Origin: Cerioporus squamosus
Taxonomy: Eukaryota > Basidiomycota > Agaricomycetes > Polyporales > Polyporaceae
DNA length: 64,000 bases
Assembly (NCBI GenBank): GCA_022592435.1
Contig: JABYQS010000183.1
Span: 1-64,000, forward strand
Direction of reading: 5' to 3'
Positions 47,295 to 60,622 of this stretch are shown here, piece after piece. A program made the translations under genes and the position numbers. The notes below the pieces were generated by a model. The model worked only from the letters and a program-made list of their open reading frames with translations, did no database searches and was not told where the DNA came from. Within the stretch, counting starts at the first letter, position 1. The number at the start of each line of letters is the position of its first letter.

Positions 47295-47616
47295 GTACAG
47301 TGGTCTGGGAGCTCGTCTCCGCCATTCTGACAATAGCAACAGCAGAAACACTCGCAAACAGCCCCGATGCTCTCCCGGTGCATCCGCTCGCCGAGACTCC
47401 CCAGGATCTCGCCGCAATTTCGAGCATCCCGAGAGAATAAATAACCGAGCGCCCAGTTAGGCGACCTGTACGCGAGCTGTTGCGAGTCGTGAAACGCACC
47501 CCAAAGCATCGAATTGCGAGTCCGTCGTACCTCGGGACCCGCTAGCTTGCAGCCCCGCCCCACTGACTTCCGCTGTCACTCGCTGGTTGGTTCGCACCTC
47601 GGGCTTGGCCCTCCGA
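47295..47616 (+). repeat. 322-bp conserved island (unit 2 copy)
   Basis: Same length. The plus frame has TAA where units 1 and 3 have a Tyr codon (PREY), which argues against that frame being coding, or means this copy is broken. The minus frame stays open. Confidence 0.7.
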
Positions 47617-47685
47617 CTCCCGAGTTCCGTGGGCTTGTTATGCTTTGAGTGAGAGTTTGTCCATGTTTTGCGCAATCTCCGTACG

Positions 47686-47694
47686 TATATATAT
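47686..47694 (+). promoter_or_regulatory. TATA-like TATATATAT (unit 2)
   Basis: Same context as in unit 1, with the ATG conserved. Confidence 0.4.
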
Positions 47695-49967
47695 CCTACA
47701 GTTTCTCACTGCTTCTCCACTCACCCTTCCTCCCTCTGACTAGTGCTCTTGTTCTCCCTGCCCGGTTCTTCTCTTCTGCCTTGTCGTCGCACCACTCTTT
47801 GAGCTCCCGGCATCTACTGTTGCACATGCCGCTCTCGCTTTCTTCGACACCGTGGCTCTCGTCGGTCTCGAAGTCTTGTCTTGATGTGCCGTAAGTCTTC
47901 CGCTTATGTGCCCGGTCCACGCGCTGACACTTTGGATACTGCAGACGTCGCTTGATCGCCGGCAACTCATGCAGTTGTTGCTCACGCTCTCTTGTGTTAC
48001 ACACTAGTAAGTCTGCGCAGTCATATTGGACGTTCAACATGTTATACTGATGACTACTCTACTCTGCATACACGAGGTAAGTATACAATGCCACTGCGGA
48101 GATGATAGATCACGCGACTCGGATCGCCCCTCTGCGTCCATTGCACGAGCATCTCAGGTTGGTCTAGGAGGTGCTCACCCTCCAGCGTGCCACGACTCCG
48201 CAGACTCGCATAGCCAAGTCCGGGAAGTGCCTCAGGTACACCACCAACTCCCTACTGTGTACCTGTAGTCCCTGATGTCTTCCCGACAGTTCCCTCAGCC
48301 TGTATCCACCGTGATTCTCGATGTCCGAGTCGGTCTCGAGTCGTGTCACTGTGCTGATGACGCACTGTGAGTCTTTCGCATATGTGCTTGGTCCACCTGC
48401 TGACACTTTGAACGCCGGAGATATCGTCTAATTGCCGGTTGCACATTCAGCCATACGACTCGGAGTCGCCCCGCCGCATCCGCCATTCCCTACGGATAGA
48501 TCGAGGCACATCAGGCCATCTCAATGTCGATATGGAAGATGCTCACCCTCCAGCGTGCAGCGACTCTGCAGACTCACATAGCCAAGCCCGGGAAGTTCCT
48601 CAGGTACGCCACCGACTCCCCACTGCATAGCCGCAATCCCCAGTGATGTCTTCCCGACAGTCCCCTCAGCCCGTATCTGCCGGCTCAAAGGCTAGCAGCA
48701 ACGCCGTGCCGTCGGACACAGTCCACGCTGTTGCAAAAGTGAGTTGTGGCGCTGTCTCCGGCGATCCGAACGGGCACTCATGTTTGACGACTGCGCAGGT
48801 TCCCGGGGAGTCGCTCAGGTAAAGCGTGTCGAAAACGAGTCTGCTACTGCCCGGCTCGCGCATCCGGCAGGCCGTACGAGAGGTACGCGTCAGATGCGCT
48901 ACATCTTGGCGCGATGTCCGTCGGCCTGAACTCTGCCAGGGACGCTGTTGCCGTCGCTTGACCATTGGTGCAACACTCAACATGTCAGGCTGTCGCTAAG
49001 AACACCGTGATCTCGTCCGCACGTCCCGTCAGGCGCACGGTGCGTCATAGTTTGTTGCATTGCAAGAGAATTACTCACCTTACCTTACCTAACCTTGCCT
49101 CTATCCCGTGTTCGCTAGCGATCTACTCGAGTCTGCGACCGTTGCCGAGGTACGCTACTGAGGCGGCCGACTGCGCTCCGTGTCGACCGGTCAGCGATAC
49201 AGGTATGCCGTCCGTGCTACTCATACGTGATCACTTCATTCTTGAGTGTGTGCTCGCCGAGAGCCTGAAGGCGGGAGAATCGGAGGACTTGCGTGGGACG
49301 CGGCACCCAGAGAAAGGGCGGACACGATAGTCAACGCAGAGCGCTCCTAGCTGTTGCGGCAGGTTTGACTCGGCGGCGGCCTATCGTAGTCCATCTGGTG
49401 AGCGAGCGCACACTACCTGTGCGCGTTTGAGCTGACGAGTCGGATCTTGCAGGTGCGCAGCTGGAAGACAGTGGCCGGCGGCGAGCGCGCCTACTTTATG
49501 TACGCGCAAGACGACGCGGTGCTGCAACTCGGACGAGTCGTCGAAGGCTGCAATCGACACGAGTCAGCAGCCCGCGTCCGGATACACGCCAAGACACACG
49601 GAGCTCTCGCCGCGTGACAGACGAGTGACGGGACGTACCATGCCTGTAGCGACTACGGCAGCTTGGTACGTCCTCTCCTTTACACGTATCCACGCTGCGA
49701 GAAAGGAGGACGTGCTTACCTTGATGTAACACAGTCCCGCTGCCCACAGCTTGCGGACATGGCCTCGGCGGGTTGTACGCATGGCGTGCACGGTGCACCC
49801 GGACCGTCTGGACTCTGCGCCGGTGCAGACGAGGCAATGTTGCGCCAACCGTGCACTTGGGAGTCGAGGACCCGGAGTCCAGAGTTCTGGCTCTGCGGCG
49901 ATGTCTGTACGGTACGTGACTCCAGCCGACGGACGTGCGCGCGCAGAAGCTCACCTGAGACTGAGTA

Positions 49968-50593
49968 GTGCCCGCCCGGTATCGACAACGGGGATGCACG
50001 CGACGTCCCCGCGCTCTGCTCGAAGGTCCAACACTGGTGGTATGTAGTCGGTGTTTGGGTTGTCCGTGGTGCGACCATACTGACTTGTGCTTGTCTCAGG
50101 AATCTAGTCGGCGGCTAAGAGCCGGTGTGTTCGCTGTCGTGCCGTCCGTGGCTGCCTGTGTGGGAGTGGAAGTGGACGTGGACGCGGATGTGGACGTCCA
50201 CGAGATGAGCGCAGCTACGTTGTTCGCTCTCGAAGAGAGTATTGAGAGTCGGCTACAGGGGCGAGAGCTACGTGGGAGGGGGATGGTTGGAAGGACGGAT
50301 CAGCGAGTACAAAGTAAGTCAGCCTGCCGTGCCCGGAGGAGAGGTGCTAACTGTGGACTGTCCAGGTCTTGCGATCTGCTCGTGGTGCGCTAAGGCGCAG
50401 CAAGATGACTGGTAAGTTCTGCTCTGTCCAATGCGGATGCGTGCAAGGCCAGGGCCGGCTGTGTGCTGAGATCGAGACGCGCGGGGACCGCCTGCGAGAT
50501 GGTTGTCCACGAGTGCTCGTTCGCGTAGGGTCCTGTCGTCATCCCGGGTCCAAAGCAATTAATGAGGCTTGGCCGGGAGCTCGAGTATCATAG
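49968..50593 (+). pseudogene. Possible decayed gene with a split Cys4 motif (unit 2)
   Basis: Near-identical copy of the 37248-37873 segment with the same frame break. The corresponding segment is missing from unit 3, inside its roughly 2-kb deletion. Confidence 0.35.
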
Positions 50594-53406
50594 CCCGCCG
50601 GCTCCGAGGCTAGCATACGTCGCTGGCAACGTGAGTTGTGGTGCTGTCTGCGGCGATCTGGACGGCACTCACCTCTTACGACTGCGCAGGCTCCCGAGGA
50701 GTCGCTCACATCCGATGCTCCGAGACCCGGAGCAAGTCTGCTACCGACCTGACAGTGGCCCGACTCATGCGCGTCCGGCGGGAAGAGGTACGCGTCGAGT
50801 ACACCGCATGCCGCGGCGACCTCAATCGAGCTGCTCTGCCAGAACGCCGTCGCCGTGGCCGTCGCCTGATCGATGCGCGTCCCGGCCTCGCTACGCCGCA
50901 CCCTCGTCAGCATGCCCCGCCAGGTTCCCGGTGCGTCGTAGTTCATTGCGGTGCGCGAGAGCCACTGACCTGGCTCTTGCCCTGTCTTCGCTAGCATCCG
51001 GATGGCATACTCGACGTCTGCGGTCGTGTCCTGGCAGTGGGAGCGTTAGCGCAGTCGGACCTGGACACGACGCCTGCGCCGTCGCAACAGCGCGGATGGA
51101 CACATACACGCGGACCTCCTGAAGACTCCCGGGCGGGCCTCGTCGCGCCAAATGGTGCTCATCCTGCCGAGGTACGCGGGCTGTCGATGGCAGCGCACCG
51201 TACGCGTGGTGGTCGGCCAGCGATACTACAGGTAACAGGTAAGCTGTCCGTCCGTGTTGCGCGACAAGACCTGGAGCTGACCGGTGACCTCTTGCCGGTG
51301 GGCCGTTCCGCGCCCGAGCCAGAGAGGCGTGTCCTCGCGCTGGTACGTTGTTCGCCGCCGCGGATGGCGCTGGCTTGCCCGGGCAGCACGGCGGGAGACG
51401 GGAGTCGGGAGTCGGGAGTAGAACGAAGACGAACGCGCGGCCGGGACTCAACGTGGGCGTGCCGTCGGGAGCTGAGCGTGAGGAACTGTGCATCAGCAAG
51501 TACGTGGATCAGTAACGGACTCACATCATGATACCTGGCAGGATGAAGAGCGGGGATGTCCACGCGCATCCCCATCGGCCGTCCTCATGCTCGGGGGACA
51601 ACCCCTGGGCCAGGTAACTCCTGCCTGTGTCTCGCGCACGCCGGCATGCAAGGCGTAGAGCCTTGTCTTGGTCCCGGGCATCTGGCGGACTCCTCACCGG
51701 TGACCGTGCACTAGGATCCAGATCGAGGCTTGCGGAGGCCCCGCAGGCCCGCCGTACCGAGTGCGAAGTGGAGGCTCGAGAGTCGTGCGTAGACGATACA
51801 CCCCGATGCGCGTGCGTACTCCTCGTACACTCGATCGCGCACGCGGACGCGTGACGGCTCGGGTCCAGAGCGTCCGGGTATCGGAGGCTTCCCGGCAGGC
51901 GGAGAGCAAGTGCTCTGAGGTACGGAGGCTCGATCCACGCGCTCCCCGCGCCCGCCCGCTCTGTACGGCCTCTGCGACGGTCCCGGGCGGGGAGCGCGAC
52001 ACTCCCGAGGCCGACGCCCGGCGAGCTGGTAGCGCATACGATGAGGTCAGTGAGCGCGTCGCTGTCTGGGTCACGGATGTACTGACTGATGAGGATCCTG
52101 AACGCAGGTGTCCAGCGCGAGATCGCCCGGTGCCCGGCACTGCGACTGTGTCGGATGTGCGGCTTGTGAGCCTCCGCGGCGGTGTGCGAGTGGTCCGCGC
52201 CTACGGCTGCGGGTTCCGGACGCAAGGCTGCGTAGATCGGCGAGGGCGTGGTGAGCTGCTCGGGCGGCGATGTGTGTGGGTGTGGGGCACATAGCAGATT
52301 GACACGGACCTAGCATACAGACAGAAAATCGACGAGGCGGGCATGACGCGAGGGCGCGAAGCTCGTACTCGCTATCCCCAGCGGAGACACAGCGACACCG
52401 ACGCTGAGCGAAATACCTCGCGTTGTGCGTGGAGGTCCAGAGCCTGAAGGGAGCCGGGGTGATGCTGCTGCGATCCGAGTCCGCGGGTTTGTGTGGCGAT
52501 CCCAGCTGTCGGACGTTCTGTGCATGCGTCGGTGTGTTTGTGTGTGGGCTGTATGCTACTCGAGCGCGAGCGTGAGCGTGTGCCGTGTAAATAACCACAG
52601 CAGCATTCCCGCACGCGTTAGCCATCCTCCTCGATAGTGCCCTCCGCCGCAGGAACGAAGCGCGAGTCTGAGCCGGCAGTCGCTCGCCCGGGTCGTCCAC
52701 CGAGTGCGATCTTTGCGTCAGTAGTCCAGTCGCCCCAGTGCGCACGGAGTCGGTACGCCGTGTTGCATGCACTGGCGATAGCGCACGGGGACATGCGGGC
52801 GCGAGGACGTTATCCGTGCGTGCACGGGACACGCTCGCAGGCTGCTGTGAGGGCAGACAAACAGGGTGGGCAGAGTACGCCGTCCGGAGCAGCTGCTGGT
52901 CTCGGGCGGGCGAGAGGCGTTCGACCGTGGTCAGAACTTGCGTGGACGCATGCGGACAATCGGTCCGCGCACTTCAGGCCGTGCTCGACGCGGGGATCGG
53001 GCGGAGAGACCGGGATGGCGATGAGGACAGCAGTCGAGGAGCGGCCGAAGCGCTGGCATGTCCGGACACGGCTGCAGCGACGACGGCGCACTCGACGCCG
53101 CAGAGACGGGGGACGACCGCTGCCCAGCCAGCGACTGGCAGCAGCGACGGACGAGAGCGCAACAAAACGCGCGCGGGCGGGCGGGGGTTGGCGACGGGCA
53201 CAGCATGCGCGCCGTGGGAACCGCCGCAGGCCAAGGACAACGACCGTCGCCACTCCACCTTCTCCTCCCGTCTCCGTTCTGCCCGCTGCCCGCCTTCTCG
53301 CCTGCACGTCCCCCACGAACCCCGCGCTCGCTCGTCTCTGGCTGGCTGGTCTACCCGACGCGACACCCCTCTTCCACTCCCGACGGTTCAACTTGACGCG
53401 TTCGCG

Positions 53407-56400
53407 ATGGCATCCCCGTACCCGGCGTACTCTCCCCGCTCTCCGTCCTCGAACATACCCTACGCGAGCGTCGGCGTGGCCCCCACATACCCCTATCCCC
53501 CGCACGGCCGCTACGACGGCAGCGCCGCCTCGCTCGACAGCGACTCCTCCACCGAACACGAGCGCGACAAGGGCGGCGGCGGCGGCGGCGGGATTGCGAA
53601 GGAAGGCATACGGGGCGCCGCGGTGGACGTGCGCGCAGTGAACAGGACCCCGAGTCCGACGCCCAGCGAGGCGAAGGAGCTCTCGAAGAACAGCGTGTTC
53701 GACTGGGAGGCCATGCTCAAGTGGAGGTACTGGATACGCAGGGACTGGCTCTGTGCGTGCCCGCGCATGTTCTCTCGTTCGATGGCTACTGACGGAGACG
53801 CGATCGTGCAGGGTACTACGTCGCCTTCATCGTCTGCTTGGTCGGCGTCATCCTCTTCACCGTCTACCACTCCCAGATCGTCAACTGGCTCAAGCCCGCC
53901 GCGACCTGGATGCACGAGTAAGTCATCCTCCCATCCCGCATCACTATATGCGCTCGTCTCTTCATCTCTCGCGCTTCCGGTGTGAGTTAGTCCTTCCGCT
54001 GCGGCCGCCCCCGGGTTATGCAGTGCAGACTCGACGCTTCCCTTCCCTCAGCGGAGTCCAGCGTCCGCACTTTGTGACGAACCAGGAGCAAGACTTCCTA
54101 CTCGGCGAGCGAGGGAATAAGCCCCCGAGCCGGTAGTCGAGCTCGCTGGTCGTCGTCCCCTACCCTAGACCCGCGGTATGACGTCGCAATGCGAGACTTT
54201 GCCTCTCGCGTGCGAGACACCCAGATGTTGATGCAAGACATCATAGTGCCTCGCACCCTGTGGCGTGATCTCTGTGAGGTGTTCAGCCTTCGTGGTGTGT
54301 GATCCCGGTGTGGTGCGCCCATGATCTCGATGTGCGTGTGCCAACATATCGGGTGCGCACCGCGGACTGCCGCACTACGCCGCTGCGTGGCTGCTCTACG
54401 TATGGCAGAGAAGTGAGGTACGATAGCATTCCCTGGGCCTCCCGACTCTGAGCACGTCCGGCGCGCTCGACCGGGAGCACTTCATCTAGGCGTTTCGACT
54501 CGAGATAGCACAGGCGGGAATGATTGAGGCAGGCGATACTTGATGGGGACCACGGAATGCTCGACGTTCTCGGCGTGCACTTGGTTGACGAGTGCGATGG
54601 CGGGGCCCACGATGTCGACCTTGTGTGTGAGAGTGGCCGCACATGTGGCGGCTTCCAACTCTGCCTTCTGCTATGCGTCAGTAGTTTCGTCGCTTGTGAT
54701 CCATGCGCCCAGGTAGCGGGAGCATGGCTCCTCCACGGTCCCGGATCGAGGTGTTGACGTTGATCGCTATCGCTATTGCTTCTTGCGCCCACCGAGCGCG
54801 TACTTGATGCTGATTATATGCTCCGTTTACAGTCTCCCTTACGGCTGGACAATACCGATAGCGGTGCTGTTCGTGATCTCCTTCCCTCCGGTGAGTCGTT
54901 ATCCATAACGGACGCGCTTATGCTGACGACCCGCGCAGCTCTTTGGCCACGAGATCGTCGCGATCCTGTGCGGTCTCGTGTGGGGTCTCGGACCCGGCTT
55001 CGGGATTGTCGCCGCGGGCACGTTCCTCGGCGAGTTGGGCAACTTCTAGTGAGTGCTTTGACTCGTGCACAGGTGCATGTCTGACGTCCCGCAGCGCATT
55101 CAAGTACTGTTGTTCCGTGCGCGGCGAGAAGCTGGAGCGAACGAAGCTCTCGTACGCGTGCCTGGCGCAGGTCGTGCGCGACGGCGGGTTCAAGATCGCA
55201 CTCATCGCGCGGCTGAGCGCCATCCCCGGCCACTGTGCGTCCTCCTTCCTCCCGCGTTTTTCGCAGCTAACCCGCACACGCAGTTACGACGGCGGTATTC
55301 TCGACGTGCGGCATGGGCGTGATCACGTTCTCGATCGCGGCGATCCTGTCGCTGCCAAAGCAGTTCATCACGGTGTACCTGGGCGTCGCGCTGGAGCAGA
55401 GCGAGGACGGGACGTCGAGCACGTCGGACACGATCATCAAGGACGTCGTGCTGGGCGTGACGACGCTGATCACCATCGGCGCGATGTGGTACATCTACCA
55501 CCAGATGAACAAGGTGAAGCCGCAGGTGATCTATGCGCGGCGCAAGGCGCGGTATGTCTTCCCTTCATTGTCGCCCAGTTCTTCACTGACCTTTACGTAC
55601 AGGCAAGCGAAGATGAACATGGCTTCTACGCCGGGCTTGCCGTATGGGAACCCTGCTGTGATGGAGTCGACTGCCTCGGTCGCGTTCAACCCTGCCGCAT
55701 CTGGCACTGACATCCCGCTCGCGAAGTACGGCCAGCCGAGCTACCCGATGTACGCGCCGCAACCCCGTCGTGCAGAGCAGGCGATGAGCGAACGCCCGTA
55801 CAACGGCACCGCTCTCCCGCCAGGCGCAGGCTACGCGTACCCATCTCCACCATCCCAGCTCCCCATGCAGCGCGTCGCATCTCCGCCGCGCGACCCCTTC
55901 GCTGACGCTCACCGCGTTCCACATCCTCAGGCCGGTCCACAGCCGCAGGGCATGTCGTACCAGCGGCAGGCGCCACCACGAGGCTATGGCTCACCGCCGC
56001 CCGAGACGTTCACCGTGCAGGCTGGCGAGGCGCCGCGGTACCGGACGAAGATCCACACAGCCGCACGGCAGCAGTCCGAGCACGCACAGATGCAGCACTA
56101 CCCAAGCACCCCTCCTCACTCTGCACTACCGCAAATCCAGCAGCCGCCACCACCGCCTCTGCCGAGTATGGAGCCTGGGGCGCCGCCGACGCATACGAAT
56201 CCGTTCTCAGACCCCATGCCGAATCCGTACGAGGCTACGTATGGACACGGGCATGAGGCAGAGGCGAGCGACGCGACGTTCTACACGGCGGCGGCGGCGG
56301 AGGACTCGAGTTGCGAGAGCGACGGGGACCCGAGTGTAGACAGAGTCAGACTCGTGTACATAGACAGAAATATATTTCGTGCGTCCGTACTTGCTGTGTG

Positions 56401-56449
56401 CACGCAGAGAATGCCCGTAGAACGGGAGCTACACTGGACGCGGGCCTGA
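53407..56449 (+). CDS. TVP38/TMEM64-type VTT-domain membrane protein, copy 3
   Basis: Exons 53407-53752, 53812-53917, 54833-54890, 54939-55048, 55095-55234, 55284-55551 and 55603-56449, about 624 residues. Same exon phases and VTT signature as copy 2. Differences are mostly substitutions in the disordered tail, an extra Pro-Gln pair (PQPQGMSY) and a 6-nt insertion giving SVDRVRLVY near the C-terminus; all keep the frame. Exon 7 has a cluster of synonymous-looking changes at about 55625-55710 not shared by copies 1 and 2. The gene looks functional. Near identity to copy 2 ends within about 15 nt of the stop codon, so the gene is more similar than its downstream flank. Confidence 0.9.
53918..54832 (+). 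other. Long intron 2 of TVP38 copy 3 (915 nt)
   Basis: Donor GTAAGT, acceptor TTTACAG. Almost identical to the copy 2 intron (914 nt). Confidence 0.7.
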
Positions 56450-59400
56450 CGGAGGCCGGCTGTGTGCGCGCGCTGGGAGACTGGCGGAGAGCGCGGCTGA
56501 GCGAATGGCGAGCAGTGAGTAATAAGCAGGGCCAGATCTTCTGAGACAGGGTGCGCGTCGGCGGTGCGTAGAGAGACGTATGTAGCAAGAAATCTGCTAT
56601 GCTTCTGCGTGGTACATGCGTGCACAAGACAGTCAAAGACGAGGAGCTCCGAGCAGCTGAATGGAGTAGGAGCGGCGGCTGGGCGACTGGCGACTGGCGA
56701 GTGTTAAGCGGGGCAAGATCTCCCGGATCGATCACTTGTCTTAGGACACCATAGAGGGGATATAGCACACTGGGACGCTACGGGGATCATATAGCGCACT
56801 GGGATGTGCTCCCTGGATGAGGTGCCTCCTTGCAATGTATTGCTCGAGAGGATGGTATCATGGATTGTGCAAGTCTGGAGGATGGGGAGGACGAGGAGGG
56901 AGCTAAGAGGAGCCGACTCAGAGTCCTCCTTTCCACTTCCTGCGAGCATTGTCGCTGCAACGAGCAGAGAAGGCGGTCCGGGTGGTTAACTTGGAGTAGT
57001 TGGAGCTCCAGTCGAGTCTTCTTACGCAGACCTTCTCCGACAGCACGCATCATGCGGGATACTAACAGCATATTGTTCCTAGCTACAGTACACGGCATCC
57101 AAGATACCTGGCTCGTTGCACAGAACAGTGCGGGAGGAGCATGCGGCGGTCGGGAGCCGCTCCGAGCCTCGGGCGCCTATGCCGCACTTGCCGAGTCGCG
57201 CGCCCGCCGTCGCTTTCCCTTCCACCACCACCATCGTCCGCACTCTTGCTCGCTCGCTCTAGGTTTGTCCTTGCTTGTCTTCGAGACTCTGACTCTGGAA
57301 GTGCTCGGATTACGACCCCTAGAACCTCGACAGCTCGAGCTCGACTGCACGAACTTGACGGCGAACGCGACATAGCCCGGGAGAAGATTGTGCTGGCTAC
57401 GGGCTCTGTGAACTATGAAGGTGAGTTCTCCAGCTGCAGATGGGCGAACAGGTACGTACTGTGCGCAAATATGGACTCGGCGCGACCGCACGCTGGCGGT
57501 ACATGTGTCGCAGCCTTGCGACCTGCGTGCTGGCAGCTACAGGACATGTCCTGGCCGTGGAGATTGTCAACCCAGCGCAGCAAGTGGTCAGAAGCAAGGA
57601 TATACGCACCTAGGTAAGTCGTCAACTGCTCGACGCCGTTTGCGACATCTGGGACAGTCTGGGAGACCCTCGCTGGAGCTGAGACTCGGTCAGGCGCTGT
57701 GTCGACTCTCGAGCTGACTTCAGACGTACTGACAGTCTGTTCCTGCCTTCCAGTGGCCTGGACGACCCTCGCAAACGACCAGGATCGCGCGCGACTTGCT
57801 TCGGCCTCTTCAAGAGACACGCAGTGTGTCGGCAAGTGGCCTGTAAGTCGAGTCTGCAATGATCATCTTGGGGGTCACCCTGATGGACAAATGTACGTCG
57901 TCCTCTCGATGTATTGAGGCTTCCTGGCCAGAACGCGCTCGCCGCAATCCGCCAGCCGTCTGCTCATCAACAAAGCAGGGTCTCGGCGATGGCCTTGCAG
58001 CCCCGGGATCACGTCAGGTCAACAAGCACTCGAATGCAGACGCGGACGACTCACCGAGTTCGTGAACAAGGACGCGCTGCGCGTCTCCTCTCCCCTCCAG
58101 CAATCCAGGCGGCGCACTCCAGCGGACACCAAACACCAAGGTAGTATGGCTGTGGGAGACGACCCGGGAGCGTTGGTGGCAGCCCGGGAGCTCGACATCG
58201 GTCAGGAAGACTATGCCCAGGAGCGCTGATGATGCAGACTGCAACTGGGCGGGAGCAGTAAGTCTGATCTTTAGCTGACATCCCGGAATGCGAGGTAAGT
58301 CGTGCGGGTACGGAAGGCGACGGGGAGGTACAGAATGGCTCACCTTGGGTGTATACATGTCCGAGAGCGGAGCGGGTCAGGTTGAGACTCGAGGCTAACT
58401 CGCCCCTCCACAGCAACGCTGGAGCCCTCTCTCGGCGACAAGCAGCCCTTGGTGTTGACCTGACAACGCAACACACACATCGGAAACGCTTCCTCCAAGG
58501 CTGGACCTCCAGAGTACTTAAGTAGGACCTGCAAAGCCGAGAGCTAACGACATACCTTGCCAGATTGTCTTGAAGGTACTGACACATCTCCCAGGGCCGC
58601 ATGCGCAGCAGCGCAATTCTGGAGCGACAACGACGACTCCGTAGCTATGGCATGATGGCTGACCTTCGCAGGTTCAAAGCCTAGCCCGTAGGTCTCGCAT
58701 ACTCGGATGCACCACACGTCATGTGCTGCTGGTGAAGGTGCAAGACTCCGGAGACAAATCCGGGGGCATGCTGTCGAGTCGACGGCAGGTGCGACGTGGT
58801 GAGCTAGCAGATGGGGAGTGTCGAGCGACGTGGCATGAGGAACCCAGCGACATCGTGAGTAGTGATGCATTGGCCAAGACCGAGTGCGCTGTCGATGACG
58901 AGGGACCAGGGTAGGAGCAGCGCAGGAGCGGCAGGAGCGTCGAGAGACTCGAGGCGGGCGAGAAGGTGGACGTCGTCTCGGTGGTGGGTACTGAGGTTGA
59001 CAGACAGGATCGTGACGGTCAGAGAGAGAACATTTTGGGAATGGTCACCCGTTTGTTGCAATGCCCGGGAGCTGCTTCGTGTATCAAAGCAAATAATGAA
59101 TGTTTTCATTGTTTACTTTCTGAGACTGAATCCTACAACGGCAAAGCTTACTCTGCATTCCGGCCGCCGACTGATCCTGTGGGGAGCGACGCGGAGCGGT
59201 CTCGAACTGCGGTTAACCCCGCTAAGCTCTCGGAACTAATGAACACCGCCTCCGCTTCAGCACTGAGTGGGTTTAACATGTTCTGGCACTCAGGTCCTGG
59301 CATGTCTGGATGCATAACTCTCCCTGACAATCATCCAGCACAGAATATTGCTGGAGACAATACATCCTTGGGCAGCAACGCAGCAGGAGCTCAAGCAAGG

Positions 59401-60230
59401 TTCACACTTAGATGCTCCTGGATCCAGCATTCCTGGTCTCGTCACCGCTTCAGTAGCCGAGCCCGTCACAGGCCTGTAGGCTGGGCCCGGTGAGCGCACT
59501 CTTGGAAACTCCCAATAAGTATCTTCACAATTCTTGACATCTCCGTCTTCCTCCCGGCTCCACCTCCCGGAATGCCGATTATTGCGATCAGGTCAGTTTA
59601 GACGGTAATGACAGGCACATACAGCAATTCAGCATGCAGAAAGTTAAATATGTTGTAGACACACTGAGGTCGATACCAGTGAACAGACAGAGAACAGCAA
59701 AACAGATTATATAGGTTCGATAATTCGAAAGCTGGGAAGACTTGAGGACTTCAAGTGCAGTGTGCGGCGGCCAGTGTGGCAATGGGCAGTACTAGACAGC
59801 TGTAGCTTGGCCTGAGCATATTTATGTCCAGTATTGCATAGCCATGTAACTCTACAGGCATGGTAAATTGGCTGGGGATAGCGGGACTCTGTCAAAACAT
59901 GGGGCGACACCGCAACGGCAGGTGCAGCCGCCCGGCGCTTCACCACTACGCCATGCACAGATCTGGATCTGGGCTGCCGCCCGCACTCGTTTGCCTTCGT
60001 ACACGCAAGAAAATGTCAAGCACGCACATAAAGGACACTGGTATGTATCTAAAAGTCTATATAATACTAGAAAACAACTGTTCTGAACCAAATATCCAAA
60101 GAGATAATCTTCCAGCATCGCTGACCTTGGATTCGGAGCATCCTCGAGATTCCGCTGTTCCTCGAAAGGTTATCTCGGGCTTCTACTTCATGCTGACACA
60201 CTCCCAGCGTGCGAGGAACTAATAAGGCAT

Positions 60231-60552
60231 GTACAGTGGTCTGGGAGCTCGTCTCCGCCATTCTGACAATAGCAACAGCAGAAACACTCGCAAACAGCCC
60301 CGATGCTCTCCCGGTGCATCCGCTCGCCGAGACTCCCCAAGATCTCGCCGCAATTTCGAGCATCCCGAGAGAATACGTAACCGAGCGCCCAATTAGGCGA
60401 CCTGTACGCGAGCTGTTGCGAGTCGTGAAACGCACCCCAAAGCATCGAATTGCGTGTCCGTCGTACCTCGGGACCCGCTAGCTTGCAGCCCCGCCCCACT
60501 GACTTCCGCTGTCACTCGCTGGTTGGTTCGCACCTCGGGCTTGGCCCTCCGA
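60231..60552 (+). repeat. 322-bp conserved island (unit 3 copy)
   Basis: Embedded in the diverged block of unit 3. Boundaries with diverged sequence are sharp on the left ('aataaggcat' before) and within a few bases on the right. Confidence 0.7.
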
Positions 60553-60613
60553 GCTCCGTGGACTCGTCATGCTTTGAGCGGAGTTTGTCTATGTTTTGCG
60601 CACACTCCGTATG

Positions 60614-60622
60614 TATATATAT
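60614..60622 (+). promoter_or_regulatory. TATA-like TATATATAT (unit 3)
   Basis: TATA and C/T tract kept, downstream ATG changed to ACG; donor GTAAGT kept. Confidence 0.35.

Larger units (their letters stand above)
40265..52996 (+). repeat. Tandem unit 2 (12.7 kb)
   Basis: Head-to-tail copy. The TVP38 start codon lies 12,893 bp after that of unit 1 and 12,732 bp before that of unit 3. The gene part is nearly identical to unit 3 and the downstream part nearly identical to unit 1, so it is a mosaic intermediate. Confidence 0.9.
43705..52996. other. Downstream segment of unit 2, no convincing gene
   Basis: Same content as the unit 1 segment, with scattered substitutions. These include TAA to CAA at 49507-49509 (opens a frame closed in unit 1) and a change creating TAA near 47440 (closes a frame open in units 1 and 3). 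Confidence 0.5.
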
